Assembly: GCF_024505055.1 (NCBI RefSeq)
Contig: NZ_JANIBL010000021.1
Span: forward strand, 1 to 64,000
Direction: 5' to 3'
Origin: Methylomonas rosea
GTDB lineage: Bacteria > Pseudomonadota > Gammaproteobacteria > Methylococcales > Methylomonadaceae
Length of the DNA: 64,000 nucleotides
Shown here: piece after piece, positions 7,711-15,952 of the stretch
How positions within the stretch are numbered: position 1 is the first letter of the stretch
How the letters are laid out: each line of letters opens with the position of its first letter
The notes under the pieces: model-generated
Seen by the model: only the letters and a program-made list of their open reading frames with translations
The model's database searches: none
What the model was told of the DNA's origin: nothing
Program-made: the position numbers and the translations under genes

Positions 7711-9534
7711 TTAGTAATTGTAATGGATCGAAAAATAGAAGTTTCTGCCGAAGCTGTTATAGGTGTTAACCGTTTGATAGCGTTTGTCGAACATATTATT
7801 CAGTTTGGCGCTTAACATCCAATTTTTGTCGATGCGATAAGCGGTGCGCAGATCGGCGGTCATGAAGCTGCCCAACCGCACTGTATTAGTACTGTTATCG
7901 AAACGTTCGCCCTGAGCCAGCACGGAAGCGCCAATATCAATGTCGCCGAACGAACGCGAGACATCGTAGGACAAGCTTTCCGTCACCCGACGCGGCAGAC
8001 GCAAGTTGGTCTGTCTATCTTTGGGCGTCATCAGACTCATGCTCAGCTTATTGTTCCAACCCAGCAACTGCGTGGATATTTCGGCTTCTATGCCGTCTAT
8101 TTGAGCTTTACCGATGTTTCTCGCCGTGAATGGGGTGCCGCTGAATACAATCAAGTCCTCGATATTGGTGTGATAGCCACGCAATTCCCAATTGACCCAA
8201 GCATGCCGGCCGGCAAACCCGGCTTCGAAACTGGTGGACTTTTCCGGCCGTAAACCGGCATTACCAAACCCCGGGAAGTATAGCTGGTTAAAAGTTGGCG
8301 CCTTAAAGGCATTACCGAAACTGGCAAAGGCACTGAGGCCGTAATCCCAATTAAACCGCCAGCCAAAATTGCCGGTGACGCTATCGCCGAAGGCCTGGTT
8401 TTCGTCCCATCGCAAGGAAGCATTCAAAAAATGCTTATCAAAAACTCGGCTATGCAACTCGGCAAATGCGCCTACATCATAGCGGGACGTTTCCGCGTAA
8501 CGCGTGGTGCTGTCGATTTCATCAAAACGGTAGTCTGTGCCCAGCGTTAACTGGTGATCCTTATGCAAGGCCAGTTCGTTCAACCAGCTGGCGTTCCAGC
8601 GCGTGGTGTTAAAACGGCTGGAGAATAGGCCGTTATGCCGAAACTGATCGGCATCGTCCACGCTTTGTCCTATGCGTAATGTGGACCGCCACATATCACT
8701 GAAATTAGCGCTGGCGGTCGCCCCCAGCGTCTGATTGACAAACTCAGTGGTGCTACTGATGGAGTTGTCTATCTCGGTTTCACCTTCGGCCCGCAGGAAA
8801 AACGCCTCCAGCTCGGTACCATTGTCGAACCGGTAACCGGCTTTGGCATTCAGACTGGTGTTGTTATAGCCGTCGCGGTCCGGATTATAGCCACTCGCGA
8901 CGCTGACACCGCTCAAAGCATTGATGCCCTGGCTGCCCAATTGCGCGGCACCTAGGCTATACCACGCTTTGCCCCATTTGCCGTTGACCGCAGCCGAACC
9001 ATTATACGTGTCGTAAGAGCCGCCGCCGGCTTCCAGCGCGATGTTCGGCCGTTCGCTGCCGCCGCCCTTGCGGGTAAATATCTGAATTACCCCGCCAATC
9101 GCTTCCGAACCATAAAGGCTGGATTGCGGGCCACGGGTTATTTCCACACGTTCGATTTGATCGATAGGAATAAACTGAAACGCACTAGTGCCGGTGGTCA
9201 CCGAGCCAGCCTTAATGCCGTCGATCAGCACCAGTACATGATCGGAGTTAGTGCCGCGCAGATAGACGTTGGTGTCCTTGCCGTAACCCCCGCTTTGCAC
9301 CATATCGACACCCGGCGTGCCTTTCAGTAGCTCGGGTAGGGTTCTGACCTGAAGTTTTTCGATGTCCTGGCGCGTATAAACCGTCATCGCTGTGGCCAAC
9401 TCGCTCTGCCGAGTTTCGGTGCGAGTAGCCGTGACAACTGTCTCGGCAAGGTTTATCGCCTCGTCGCCAGTCGCCGCCAACACCGTAAAAGGCGTACTCG
9501 CCAGAAATAAAGATCTGTATAAAATGGATTGCAT
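7711..9534 (-). CDS. btuB: TonB-dependent cobalamin receptor BtuB
   Basis: Outer-membrane receptor for cobalamins or cobinamide, 607 residues, the usual length for BtuB. A signal peptide ends near residue 21 (VLAATG), followed by a TonB box (ETVVTATR), a plug domain with LPELLKGTPGVDMVQSGG and the RGPQSSLYGSEAIGGVIQI motif, and a 22-strand type barrel ending in aromatic residues (NFYFSIHYNY). It is the first gene after the cobalamin riboswitch and leads btuM, cbiB and cobC. Expression should fall when adenosylcobalamin is plentiful. Confidence 0.93.
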   Translation of the reverse strand: MQSILYRSLFLASTPFTVLAATGDEAINLAETVVTATRTETRQSELATAMTVYTRQDIEKLQVRTLPELLKGTPGVDMVQSGGYGKDTNVYLRGTNSDHVLVLIDGIKAGSVTTGTSAFQFIPIDQIERVEITRGPQSSLYGSEAIGGVIQIFTRKGGGSERPNIALEAGGGSYDTYNGSAAVNGKWGKAWYSLGAAQLGSQGINALSGVSVASGYNPDRDGYNNTSLNAKAGYRFDNGTELEAFFLRAEGETEIDNSISSTTEFVNQTLGATASANFSDMWRSTLRIGQSVDDADQFRHNGLFSSRFNTTRWNASWLNELALHKDHQLTLGTDYRFDEIDSTTRYAETSRYDVGAFAELHSRVFDKHFLNASLRWDENQAFGDSVTGNFGWRFNWDYGLSAFASFGNAFKAPTFNQLYFPGFGNAGLRPEKSTSFEAGFAGRHAWVNWELRGYHTNIEDLIVFSGTPFTARNIGKAQIDGIEAEISTQLLGWNNKLSMSLMTPKDRQTNLRLPRRVTESLSYDVSRSFGDIDIGASVLAQGERFDNSTNTVRLGSFMTADLRTAYRIDKNWMLSAKLNNMFDKRYQTVNTYNSFGRNFYFSIHYNY

Positions 9535-9669
9535 ATTGTCCTCTGCGCCCGCCGCGCATCCGGGTGAAAAAGGACAGAGGAAAAACGGAAAACGAAAAAG
9601 ACGGAGGCAGGCTAGGCATGGACTCAGACCATTCCGTAAACAGCCCTCCGCTGTCTCGAATGATCTTCC

Positions 9670-9826
9670 GGGCCAGTCTCCGGGCTTATAAGTGGCTTTA
9701 CGCCTGATCTACGACCTTCCCATGCAAAGCGCACAGTGGCAAAAACGCAGCTCTTTACTTATCTACCGTTGCGGGGGCAGCGTCGGCATGGGCGGTTAAA
9801 ACCGCCGCACCGACTTCCTGTTTAAG
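9670..9826 (-). promoter_or_regulatory. Cobalamin (B12) riboswitch
   Basis: On the minus strand, in order: ACAGGAAGTCGGTGCGG, GCTGCCCCCGCAACGG, GCCACTG, GGGAAGGTCGTA and the B12-box AGCCCGGAGACTGGCC. This order and spacing is that of the AdoCbl riboswitch aptamer. The B12-box ends about 135 bases before the btuB ATG; the stretch between is rich in T/C runs (such as TCTTTTTCGTTTTCC) and may hold the expression platform. An open frame covering this segment is not a gene. Confidence 0.93.
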
Positions 9827-10008
9827 CTTGGCCAAGAAACGGCGCAAACACCTGAAAGAAGCGCGCAATTGTAGGGAGTCGGGCGCGATAAAGCAAGAAT
9901 ACCTGGTCGGTTACCGACAATCCGCATTGCAAATACCCCTTTCCGTGCTATACATTGGTGCATTGATTAATGCTGTTAACTTAGACTTCAACGAATACGG
10001 GCGGGATT

Positions 10009-10467
10009 ATGGAAATTCAATCGAAATTGTTAGGCAACCAAGACATCAATCCGGACACTATCATCAATTTTCCGCGTGGCCTACCCGGTTTCGAAGATCA
10101 GACCCGCTTTAAGTTATTTCATCAGGAAGGCAGTGAAATCGTCTTTTGGCTGCAATCCGTCGATAATGCGGAGCTAACCTTTTCCGCGGCGCATCCGGCT
10201 AATTTCAACATCAATTACAACTTTACGGTAACTGATCCGGAAGAAGCACTGCTGCAAATAGAGCCGGGCGACGAGTTGGTGATTTTAATTCTGCTGCACA
10301 AAGACAACGAGCAGGACAACGGCAAGCCGACCATCAAAGGCTCAATCAAATCGCCGATATTGATCAACGCCAACAAACGCATCGGCATGCAAAAAGTATT
10401 GGTGGCAATCGAACAAAGTATCACGCTGACCGAAAAGATTAGCGAAATCGACGTATCGGAAGCTTAA
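10009..10467 (+). CDS. fliW: Flagellar assembly factor FliW
   Basis: A 152-residue FliW: INFPRGLPGFEDQTRFKLF near the start, FWLQSVDNAELTF, and GDELVILILLH are family signatures. FliW binds the RNA-binding regulator CsrA and flagellin, so that CsrA is released to block flagellin translation when flagellin is used up. No flagellar gene or csrA is next to it here; it stands alone between the B12 riboswitch and panD and ends at a strong shared terminator. Confidence 0.92.
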   Translation: MEIQSKLLGNQDINPDTIINFPRGLPGFEDQTRFKLFHQEGSEIVFWLQSVDNAELTFSAAHPANFNINYNFTVTDPEEALLQIEPGDELVILILLHKDNEQDNGKPTIKGSIKSPILINANKRIGMQKVLVAIEQSITLTEKISEIDVSEA

Positions 10468-10473
10468 AAATAC

Positions 10474-10511
10474 AAACAACCGCCGGAGACTGATGTCACC
10501 GGCGGTTGTTT
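10474..10511. terminator. Bidirectional Rho-independent terminator (fliW / panD)
   Basis: AAACAACCGCCGG pairs perfectly with CCGGCGGTTGTTT (13 base pairs, 12-base loop). It sits between two convergent genes, just after the fliW stop and just after the panD stop, with A-rich sequence on one side and T on the other. Confidence 0.88.
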
Positions 10512-10514
10512 AAA

Positions 10515-10895
10515 TCAGGCGGCCTGAACAGGAATGGAGTGAGTGGAATGGCTAATATGATTGTTGCCGTCGAAATACACCAAAGTCGGCTTGTAGTTCT
10601 TCAGTTCCTTCTCATCTAGGCTGGCAAACGCACAGACGATAATCAAATCGCCAGGACACGCCAACCTTGCAGCTGCGCCGTTAATCGAAAACACACCGGA
10701 GCCTTCTTCGGCGCGAATCGCGTATGTGGTAAAGCGCTGACCATTGTTAATGTTGTAAATATGGATTTGCTCGTATTCCCTAATCCCGGAAAAATCCAAA
10801 ATTTTGCCGTCTATAGCACACGATCCTTCGTAATCCAGCTCGGAATGCGTTACCCGCGCACGGTGTAACTTAGCTTTAAGCATGTTTATGTTCAT
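10515..10895 (-). CDS. panD: Aspartate 1-decarboxylase proenzyme
   Basis: Makes beta-alanine for pantothenate. The 126-residue reading [20 protein letters not shown] places the self-cleavage site Gly24-Ser25 ([10 protein letters not shown]) at exactly the E. coli position, which decides this start over an ATG three codons earlier. Cleavage leaves a pyruvoyl group on the new Ser terminus. [17 protein letters not shown] and [17 protein letters not shown] are family segments. It lies 98 bases downstream of panC in the same direction. Confidence 0.95.
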   Translation of the reverse strand: MNINMLKAKLHRARVTHSELDYEGSCAIDGKILDFSGIREYEQIHIYNINNGQRFTTYAIRAEEGSGVFSINGAAARLACPGDLIIVCAFASLDEKELKNYKPTLVYFDGNNHISHSTHSIPVQAA

Positions 10896-10993
10896 GGTAA
10901 ACAAGGTCGAATACTAGGGCCGGCGATTATGCCTGAAATTGGAAGCGCTATCAAATTTAAGCATTAGCTTTTACAGGCAAAAAAACCGTAATG

Positions 10994-11845
10994 TCAGCTA
11001 CTTGTTTTAGAAAAGTAGAGGTTATCGATTAGACGCGTCTTGCCCAGCCTGGCAGCAGCCAAAACCAGCAGATTAGAGTCGCTAGCGTAGGCAGGCAATA
11101 AATCCGCGCTACGACAGATACTGAAATAATCGACGGCAAAACCGGCTTGTTGCAGATTCTGCCGCTGCTGTTCAGCCACCGCCGGATAATCGTCATACCC
11201 GGCCAAAATATCATCGCGCGCTGCGCACAAGGCTCGATAGAGCTTAGGCGCCTGTTGTCTTTGTTGTTCGGATAAATAGCCATTGCGAGAACTCATCGCC
11301 AGACCGTCATCTTCCCGAACCGTTGCCACGCCTTGGACGGTAACCGGTATATTCAAATCCGCCACCATTTGCCGAATCAGCGTCAACTGTTGAAAATCCT
11401 TCTCGCCCAGCAGCAGCAGATCGGGCTGTACCATATTCAATAGCTTGCAAACCACCAATGCCACACCGTCGAAATGTCCGGGCCGGTTGGCACCGCAATG
11501 CAGGGCCGACAAGCCGCTGACCGAAATGCCGGTTTGCGTGGCTTGCGGATATATCTCGGTTACAGACGGCAGGAACAGCAAATCGGCACCGCTCGCTAGT
11601 AGTTTTTCCTGATCCTGCTGTTCGGTACGCGGGTAACTGGCAAAATCCTCATTCGGCCCGAATTGAGTGGGGTTGACAAAAATACTGACCACCACTTTAT
11701 CAGCCTGCTGTCTGGCCGTGCTAACCAGCTTGATATGCCCGGCATGCAAATTGCCCATGGTCGGCACGAAACCGACGCTGAGCCCGGCTTGCCGCCATTG
11801 CCGGACCATTTCTCTCAAGGCGACGACACTGCTGACTGTCTGCAT
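10994..11845 (-). CDS. panC: Pantothenate synthetase
   Basis: Ligates pantoate and beta-alanine using ATP. From MQTVSSVVALREMVRQW it is 283 residues, the usual length. The nucleotidyltransferase HIGH-like motif is in FVPTMGNLHAGHIKLV, with VVVSIFVNPTQFGPNEDF, LLLGEKDFQQLTLIR and the KMSK-like AMSSRNGYLS. A start 30 codons earlier would overlap panB and is rejected. It begins four bases after the panB stop. Confidence 0.96.
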   Translation of the reverse strand: MQTVSSVVALREMVRQWRQAGLSVGFVPTMGNLHAGHIKLVSTARQQADKVVVSIFVNPTQFGPNEDFASYPRTEQQDQEKLLASGADLLFLPSVTEIYPQATQTGISVSGLSALHCGANRPGHFDGVALVVCKLLNMVQPDLLLLGEKDFQQLTLIRQMVADLNIPVTVQGVATVREDDGLAMSSRNGYLSEQQRQQAPKLYRALCAARDDILAGYDDYPAVAEQQRQNLQQAGFAVDYFSICRSADLLPAYASDSNLLVLAAARLGKTRLIDNLYFSKTSS

Positions 11846-11849
11846 AAGC

Positions 11850-12659
11850 TTAATAACTGTGTTCGGACGCTGGAAACTGCACGGATTTAACCGCTTGATG
11901 ATAATGCCGTACCGCCTCTTCAATGCTGGAGGCATCGGCCATAAAGTCTTTGGAAAAGCGTGGCCGCTTGCCGGTGCTGATATTCAACATGTCATACAAC
12001 ACCAATACCTGACCATCGCAATCGATGCCGGCGCCGATACCGATGGTCGGAATACTCAGACGCTGACTAATTTCGGCGGCCAGTTCGGCGGGCACGCATT
12101 CCAGCACCAAAAGACCGGCACCCGCTTGTTCGATTTTTTCGGCATCCGCAACGATTTGCCGGGCTTGTTGCGCTTCCCTGCCTTGTACCTTATAGCCGCC
12201 CAAGCGATTCACCGATTGCGGCAACAGGCCTAAATGAGCGCAGACCGGAATGCCTTGATCCACCAGAAAGCGGATGACATCGATCTTGGCACCTTCCAAT
12301 TTAACCATTTGCGCGCCGCCAGCTTGCATCAAGCTTGCCGCATTCAGCAATGCTTGCTCCGGCGTAGCATAACTGGCAAACGGCAAATCGGTAACCACAA
12401 AAGCTCGCTTTCTGGCCGTTGCCACGCTGCGGCTGTGATACACCATATCATTCACCGTGACCGGCAAGGTACTGCCATGCCCTTGAATCACCATGCCCAA
12501 GGAATCGCCGATCAGCAGCACATCGATGCCGGCCCGGTCCAGCAGCGCGCTGAAACTGGCGTCATAAGCAGTCAGACAGCTGATTTTTTCGCCGGCTTTT
12601 TTCATCACCATCAGATCGCTGATAGTCAGCGTCTTTAAGGCATCAGCATATAAACTCAT
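11850..12659 (-). CDS. panB: 3-methyl-2-oxobutanoate hydroxymethyltransferase
   Basis: First committed step of pantoate synthesis: adds a hydroxymethyl group from methylene-tetrahydrofolate to ketoisovalerate. The 269-residue protein starts MSLYADALKTLTISDLMVMK, with the family motifs SCLTAYDASFSALLD, DVLLIGDSLGMVIQGH, VVTDLPFASY, VKLEGA and IPVCAHLGLLPQSV. The ATG overlaps the folK stop (ATGA), which suits translational coupling. Confidence 0.96.
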   Translation of the reverse strand: MSLYADALKTLTISDLMVMKKAGEKISCLTAYDASFSALLDRAGIDVLLIGDSLGMVIQGHGSTLPVTVNDMVYHSRSVATARKRAFVVTDLPFASYATPEQALLNAASLMQAGGAQMVKLEGAKIDVIRFLVDQGIPVCAHLGLLPQSVNRLGGYKVQGREAQQARQIVADAEKIEQAGAGLLVLECVPAELAAEISQRLSIPTIGIGAGIDCDGQVLVLYDMLNISTGKRPRFSKDFMADASSIEEAVRHYHQAVKSVQFPASEHSY

Positions 12660-13159
12660 GAAATTATTTTCCGCAAACCGTCGGGCGGACAAGCTGCCAA
12701 TAGTTGCGACAACGAATCCAGACCCGGAATCGGCAAATCGCTGCTTGCTACGTCGGCTAAGGGGTACAACACAAACGCGCGCCTGGACAACTCGGGATGC
12801 GGCACAATCAGGTCCGGTTCGTTGATAATCTCTTGTGCGTAAAGCAATACATCCAAATCCAGCGTTCTTGCCCCCCAACGCACGCTGCGCAGCCGGCCAT
12901 GCTGGTTTTCGATTTGCTGTAATTGTCTGAGCAAAGCCAGGGGCTCCAACTCGGTAGAAATTCGCAGCGCAGCGTTGACATAATCGGGTTGATCTTGCGG
13001 ACCGACCGGTGTGCTGCGGTACAAGGGGGAGAAGGTAATTTCGGTCACGCCCGGCAAGGCGGCGATTTCCAGCCTGGCCCGATTGACATGATCGATAGAG
13101 TCTTCGAGATTGCTGCCCAAGCCTATATAGGCCTCGACAGCTGACTTAGCTAGCGTCAT
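12656..13159 (-). CDS. folK: HPPK, folate biosynthesis pyrophosphokinase
   Basis: Transfers pyrophosphate from ATP to 6-hydroxymethyl-7,8-dihydropterin in folate synthesis. 167 residues with YIGLGSNLED, FSPLYRSTPVGPQDQPDYVN, RWGARTLDLDVLLY and PHPELSRRAFVLYPLADV, all signature parts of HPPK. It overlaps the pcnB 3' end by 14 bases and panB by four. Its product feeds the folate pool used by PanB, which fits the operon. Confidence 0.95.
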   Translation of the reverse strand: MTLAKSAVEAYIGLGSNLEDSIDHVNRARLEIAALPGVTEITFSPLYRSTPVGPQDQPDYVNAALRISTELEPLALLRQLQQIENQHGRLRSVRWGARTLDLDVLLYAQEIINEPDLIVPHPELSRRAFVLYPLADVASSDLPIPGLDSLSQLLAACPPDGLRKIIS

Positions 13160-14537
13160 TGCCGATGGGAGCCGGTTTGCCTCGCGAACGGTAACGGCCG
13201 GTTTTTCGGTTACGGGATTTACCGCCGCCGGATTTTGGCGGCGCGGTCATTCTTTCCCGCTCCGTATCGTCGGCTTCTTGAAAACCAGTCCACCATTCGA
13301 CCAGCTCCGGATCGGCGCCGCCGGTTTCCGCGCGTAGCCGTAAAAAATCGTAAGCTGCCCTAAATTTTGGCTGTTCCAGCAAACGATAAGGCCGGGGACC
13401 GACCGTTCTGGAAAATTTATTCTGCAAGAACCAGACTTCGCGCATGGATTGCGTGATGTGCCGCGGGAGCGCCGTGATCTTGATCTGTCTGGTCAGCACT
13501 TCGTTGGCGGCGTTCTGATAGGCCAGCGTTTCGTTTTCGCCGTGGGCGATGCGTCTTTGCGCAGCCAATTGCAAAGGCTCCCACAACAGCGCAGCCAGTA
13601 AAAAATAAGGCGTCAGGGTTTTGCCGTCGTTGAAGCGGGTGTCGGAGTTTTCCAAGGCCCTGATCAAAAACAAGCGCGGAAAATCCTGGTCTTCGCTGGC
13701 CAGACAGCGGTCGGTATCCGGAAACAAAATCGCAAACAAGCCGTAATGTCTGAGCATCTCGAAGGTTTGCAGGCCGTAGCCGGACAAAAACAATTTGATG
13801 ACTTCATCGTAAAGACGCGCCGACGGTATGCTCTTCAGTAAATCGGCTTGGGCGTAAATCGGTTTTTCGGTGTCGGGATGCAGCGTAAAACCCAGCTTCA
13901 CGGCAAAACGAATTGCGCGCAGCATCCGCACCGGATCTTCCCGGTAACGCACTTCCGGGTCGCCGATCAGCCGCATCACCGCCGCCGCATGGTCTTGCAT
14001 GCCGCCGGTATAATCCACCACGGAAAAATCGCGGATGTTGTAATACAGCGCGTTGACGGTGAAATCTCGGCGCCAGACATCTTGTTCCAACGTGCCGAAC
14101 ACGTTATCGCGCAACAAGCGGCCGTCTTCATGCACGACTTGCTGGTCGGACTCTTCCGACTCCGAGCCACGAAAGGTCGCCACCTCAATGATTTCACGCC
14201 CGAAAAACACATGTGCCAAGCGAAAGCGCCTGCCGATAATCCGGCAATTGCGAAATACTTGCTTGATCTGTTCCGGACTGGCGTTGGTCGCCACGTCGAA
14301 ATCCTTGGGTTCCCGCCCCAACAGCAAATCTCTGACACAGCCGCCCACCAGATAGGCCTCGTAATCGGCTTTTTTCAGGCGCTGCAATACTTTCAGGGCA
14401 TTTTCACTGATTTGCGCACGGGAAATGCAATGCTCTGAACGCGGATAAATCTTCACGGCACTCGACCCCGCCGACTCATTGACCGGTTCGGCAACTTGCT
14501 CAACCGGTGAAAAGATTTTTTTGAAGAAACTAAAAAT
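13146..14537 (-). CDS. pcnB: Poly(A) polymerase I, probable AUU start
   Basis: Adds 3' poly(A) tails that promote RNA decay. Nucleotidyltransferase motifs are YLVGGCVRDLLLGREPKDFD, GRRFRLAHVFFG and EVATFRG; the RNA-binding part follows (RDFTVNALYYN), and a basic tail ends the protein (SGGGKSRNRKTGRYRSRGK). The first standard start is GTG at 14456, but 27 more codons upstream are open and read IFSFFKKIFSPVEQVAEPV, which parallels the E. coli PcnB N-terminus. E. coli pcnB uses an AUU start; here ATT at 14537-14535 has AAGGGA seven bases upstream. Use of the ATT is inference; it makes a 463-residue protein. Confidence 0.9.
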   Translation of the reverse strand: MFSFFKKIFSPVEQVAEPVNESAGSSAVKIYPRSEHCISRAQISENALKVLQRLKKADYEAYLVGGCVRDLLLGREPKDFDVATNASPEQIKQVFRNCRIIGRRFRLAHVFFGREIIEVATFRGSESEESDQQVVHEDGRLLRDNVFGTLEQDVWRRDFTVNALYYNIRDFSVVDYTGGMQDHAAAVMRLIGDPEVRYREDPVRMLRAIRFAVKLGFTLHPDTEKPIYAQADLLKSIPSARLYDEVIKLFLSGYGLQTFEMLRHYGLFAILFPDTDRCLASEDQDFPRLFLIRALENSDTRFNDGKTLTPYFLLAALLWEPLQLAAQRRIAHGENETLAYQNAANEVLTRQIKITALPRHITQSMREVWFLQNKFSRTVGPRPYRLLEQPKFRAAYDFLRLRAETGGADPELVEWWTGFQEADDTERERMTAPPKSGGGKSRNRKTGRYRSRGKPAPIGNDAS

Positions 14538-14781
14538 GACTTTATCCCTTATTTTAGAATGACGTTTGCCAGCTTTTTCGAGGCTTCGGGCGCGAACGTC
14601 CTAGCGGGCTTATCATAACACCTCGCCAGATTTAAGCTCAATCAAGCACATTCTTTTACATTCCCTTGTGTTAAATGTAGAATTTCGCCATTCGCCGAAT
14701 ATTTGGTGTAATAACATAAAAATGGCTGTACTTGTCGCCCCTAGGCCGGCGACGGGGAATTTATATCGGAGAGTGGAGCGT

Positions 14782-14961
14782 ATGTTTAAAAAAATTTTAC
14801 TGGGTTTTGTAGACCAGCCTGTATTTACTAGTCTATTCGTTGCCGATTTCGCGTTGTTGGTGTTCCATAGACCGCCCTTTCTGTTTTCCATTGTCATGAT
14901 CGGTGCGCTGGTGGGCATGAGCATGTACATGGGGCAAAAACTGGCGATTTTCGAAAAATAA
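14782..14961 (+). CDS. Small membrane protein
   Basis: A 59-residue protein starting MFKKILLGFVDQPVFTSLF, with GGAG upstream of the ATG at 14782. It carries one or two hydrophobic stretches (LFVADFALLVF and FLFSIVMIGALVGMSMYM). No family recognised. The RDD gene begins on the very next base after its stop, so the two are almost certainly co-translated. Confidence 0.6.
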   Translation: MFKKILLGFVDQPVFTSLFVADFALLVFHRPPFLFSIVMIGALVGMSMYMGQKLAIFEK

Positions 14962-15426
14962 TTGCGACAACCCGCTAAATCAAGCATCCCAAAACCCGGC
15001 GTGGATTCACCGTCCGCGCCGGGTTTTTTGCGTCGGCTGGCCGCTGCTGGTTACGACGTCTTCTTACTGCTGGCGATATGGTTTTTCGCCACGGCCATCG
15101 CTCTACCCTTCAACGCCGGCCAGGCATTCGCCAGCGATCAGTTTTTTTATCCGCTCTATCTGCTGATCATCAGCTTTGTTTTTTACGGCTGGTTTTGGAC
15201 CCACGGCGGCCAAACCCTGGGCTTGCGCGCCTGGAAAATCAAAGTCAGCACCCTGGACGGCCAATCGCTCAACTGGCGACAAGCCGGCATCCGCTTCATT
15301 GGCGGCTTGTTATCTTGGGCTTTTTTGGGTCTGGGATTTTTCTGGTGTCTATTCGATAAAAACGGCCAATGCTGGCACGATTATCTGTCTAAAACCCGTC
15401 TGGTTTTTCAGGAAGAAAAGCGCTGA
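14962..15426 (+). CDS. RDD family membrane protein
   Basis: A 154-residue protein with three hydrophobic helices. GFLRRLAAAGYDVFLLLAIW opens the RDD domain (Arg and Asp of the name), and HGGQTLGLRAWKIKV and FWCLFDKNGQCWHDYLSKT are characteristic later parts. RDD proteins are thought to be small transporters or membrane helpers. Translation appears to start at a TTG directly after the preceding stop codon, without its own clear ribosome site. Confidence 0.82.
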   Translation: MRQPAKSSIPKPGVDSPSAPGFLRRLAAAGYDVFLLLAIWFFATAIALPFNAGQAFASDQFFYPLYLLIISFVFYGWFWTHGGQTLGLRAWKIKVSTLDGQSLNWRQAGIRFIGGLLSWAFLGLGFFWCLFDKNGQCWHDYLSKTRLVFQEEKR

Positions 15427-15485
15427 CGGCAAAAGCGGATATGCTATATTCGGTACTCGATCAATCTCTCAGCCGGGAGCATACA

Positions 15486-15872
15486 ATGAAAACAATAACA
15501 ATACTTTTATCCCTGTTTACCGCATTTGCGGCGTCCACAGCCAGCGCCGAAATCAAACTGCAAGACAATTCCAAGTTGCTGGGCAAATGGCAGGTCACAC
15601 ACGAAGCACTCGCCCTTGATCGCGAAAAGAAGCCCTTGCATGTGACGTGGGAGTTTCAAAAAGACGGCACCTTGATAACCACCGGTGAAGATGCGCGTAG
15701 CGGGATTGGCGAAATGACCATTCCGATCAAATATAGCGTGGCTGATGGCGTGATCAAAAAACAAATCACGCCAGGCCGGGAAAAATACGAAGATTGCGCT
15801 GTGGTGGAAATGGACGACAAAAATGTAATTTTGAAATGTAAATTCCTTTATTTGTTCATGACTCGCAAATAA
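15486..15872 (+). CDS. Exported protein of unknown function
   Basis: 128 residues with a clear signal peptide (MKTITILLSLFTAFAASTASA) and a small beta-rich domain (LGKWQVTHEAL, VTWEFQKDGTLITTGED, YEDCAVVEMDDKNVILKCK) with two cysteines that could bridge. The layout resembles small lipocalin-like or DUF-type periplasmic domains that begin with a GxW motif. GGGAG precedes the ATG at 15486. No firm family call. Confidence 0.65.
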   Translation: MKTITILLSLFTAFAASTASAEIKLQDNSKLLGKWQVTHEALALDREKKPLHVTWEFQKDGTLITTGEDARSGIGEMTIPIKYSVADGVIKKQITPGREKYEDCAVVEMDDKNVILKCKFLYLFMTRK

Positions 15873-15895
15873 CAGCAGTCATACGTTCGGCCGAC

Positions 15896-15935
15896 TCTCC
15901 ACGGAACGGAAGCAATCGTTTTTCGTTCCGTGGAG
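15896..15935. repeat. Inverted repeat between convergent genes
   Basis: CTCCACGGAACG pairs with CGTTCCGTGGAG (12 base pairs, 16-base spacer containing gtttttc). It sits between the exported protein and lptG, which run towards each other, and may end both transcripts, although a T-run does not follow. Confidence 0.55.
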
Positions 15936-15952
15936 GGGGCATCTAATACCAC

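Noticed and set aside
9828..10112. Plus-strand open frame overlapping the riboswitch 5' region and fliW
   Set aside because: It overlaps fliW in another frame and starts beside the riboswitch on the opposite strand; no family likeness.
11667..12233. 188-residue plus-strand frame across the panC/panB junction
   Set aside because: It is antisense to two certain genes (panC and panB) and has no family likeness.
13848..14438. Long plus-strand frame opposite pcnB
   Set aside because: Antisense shadow of a clear pcnB coding region.
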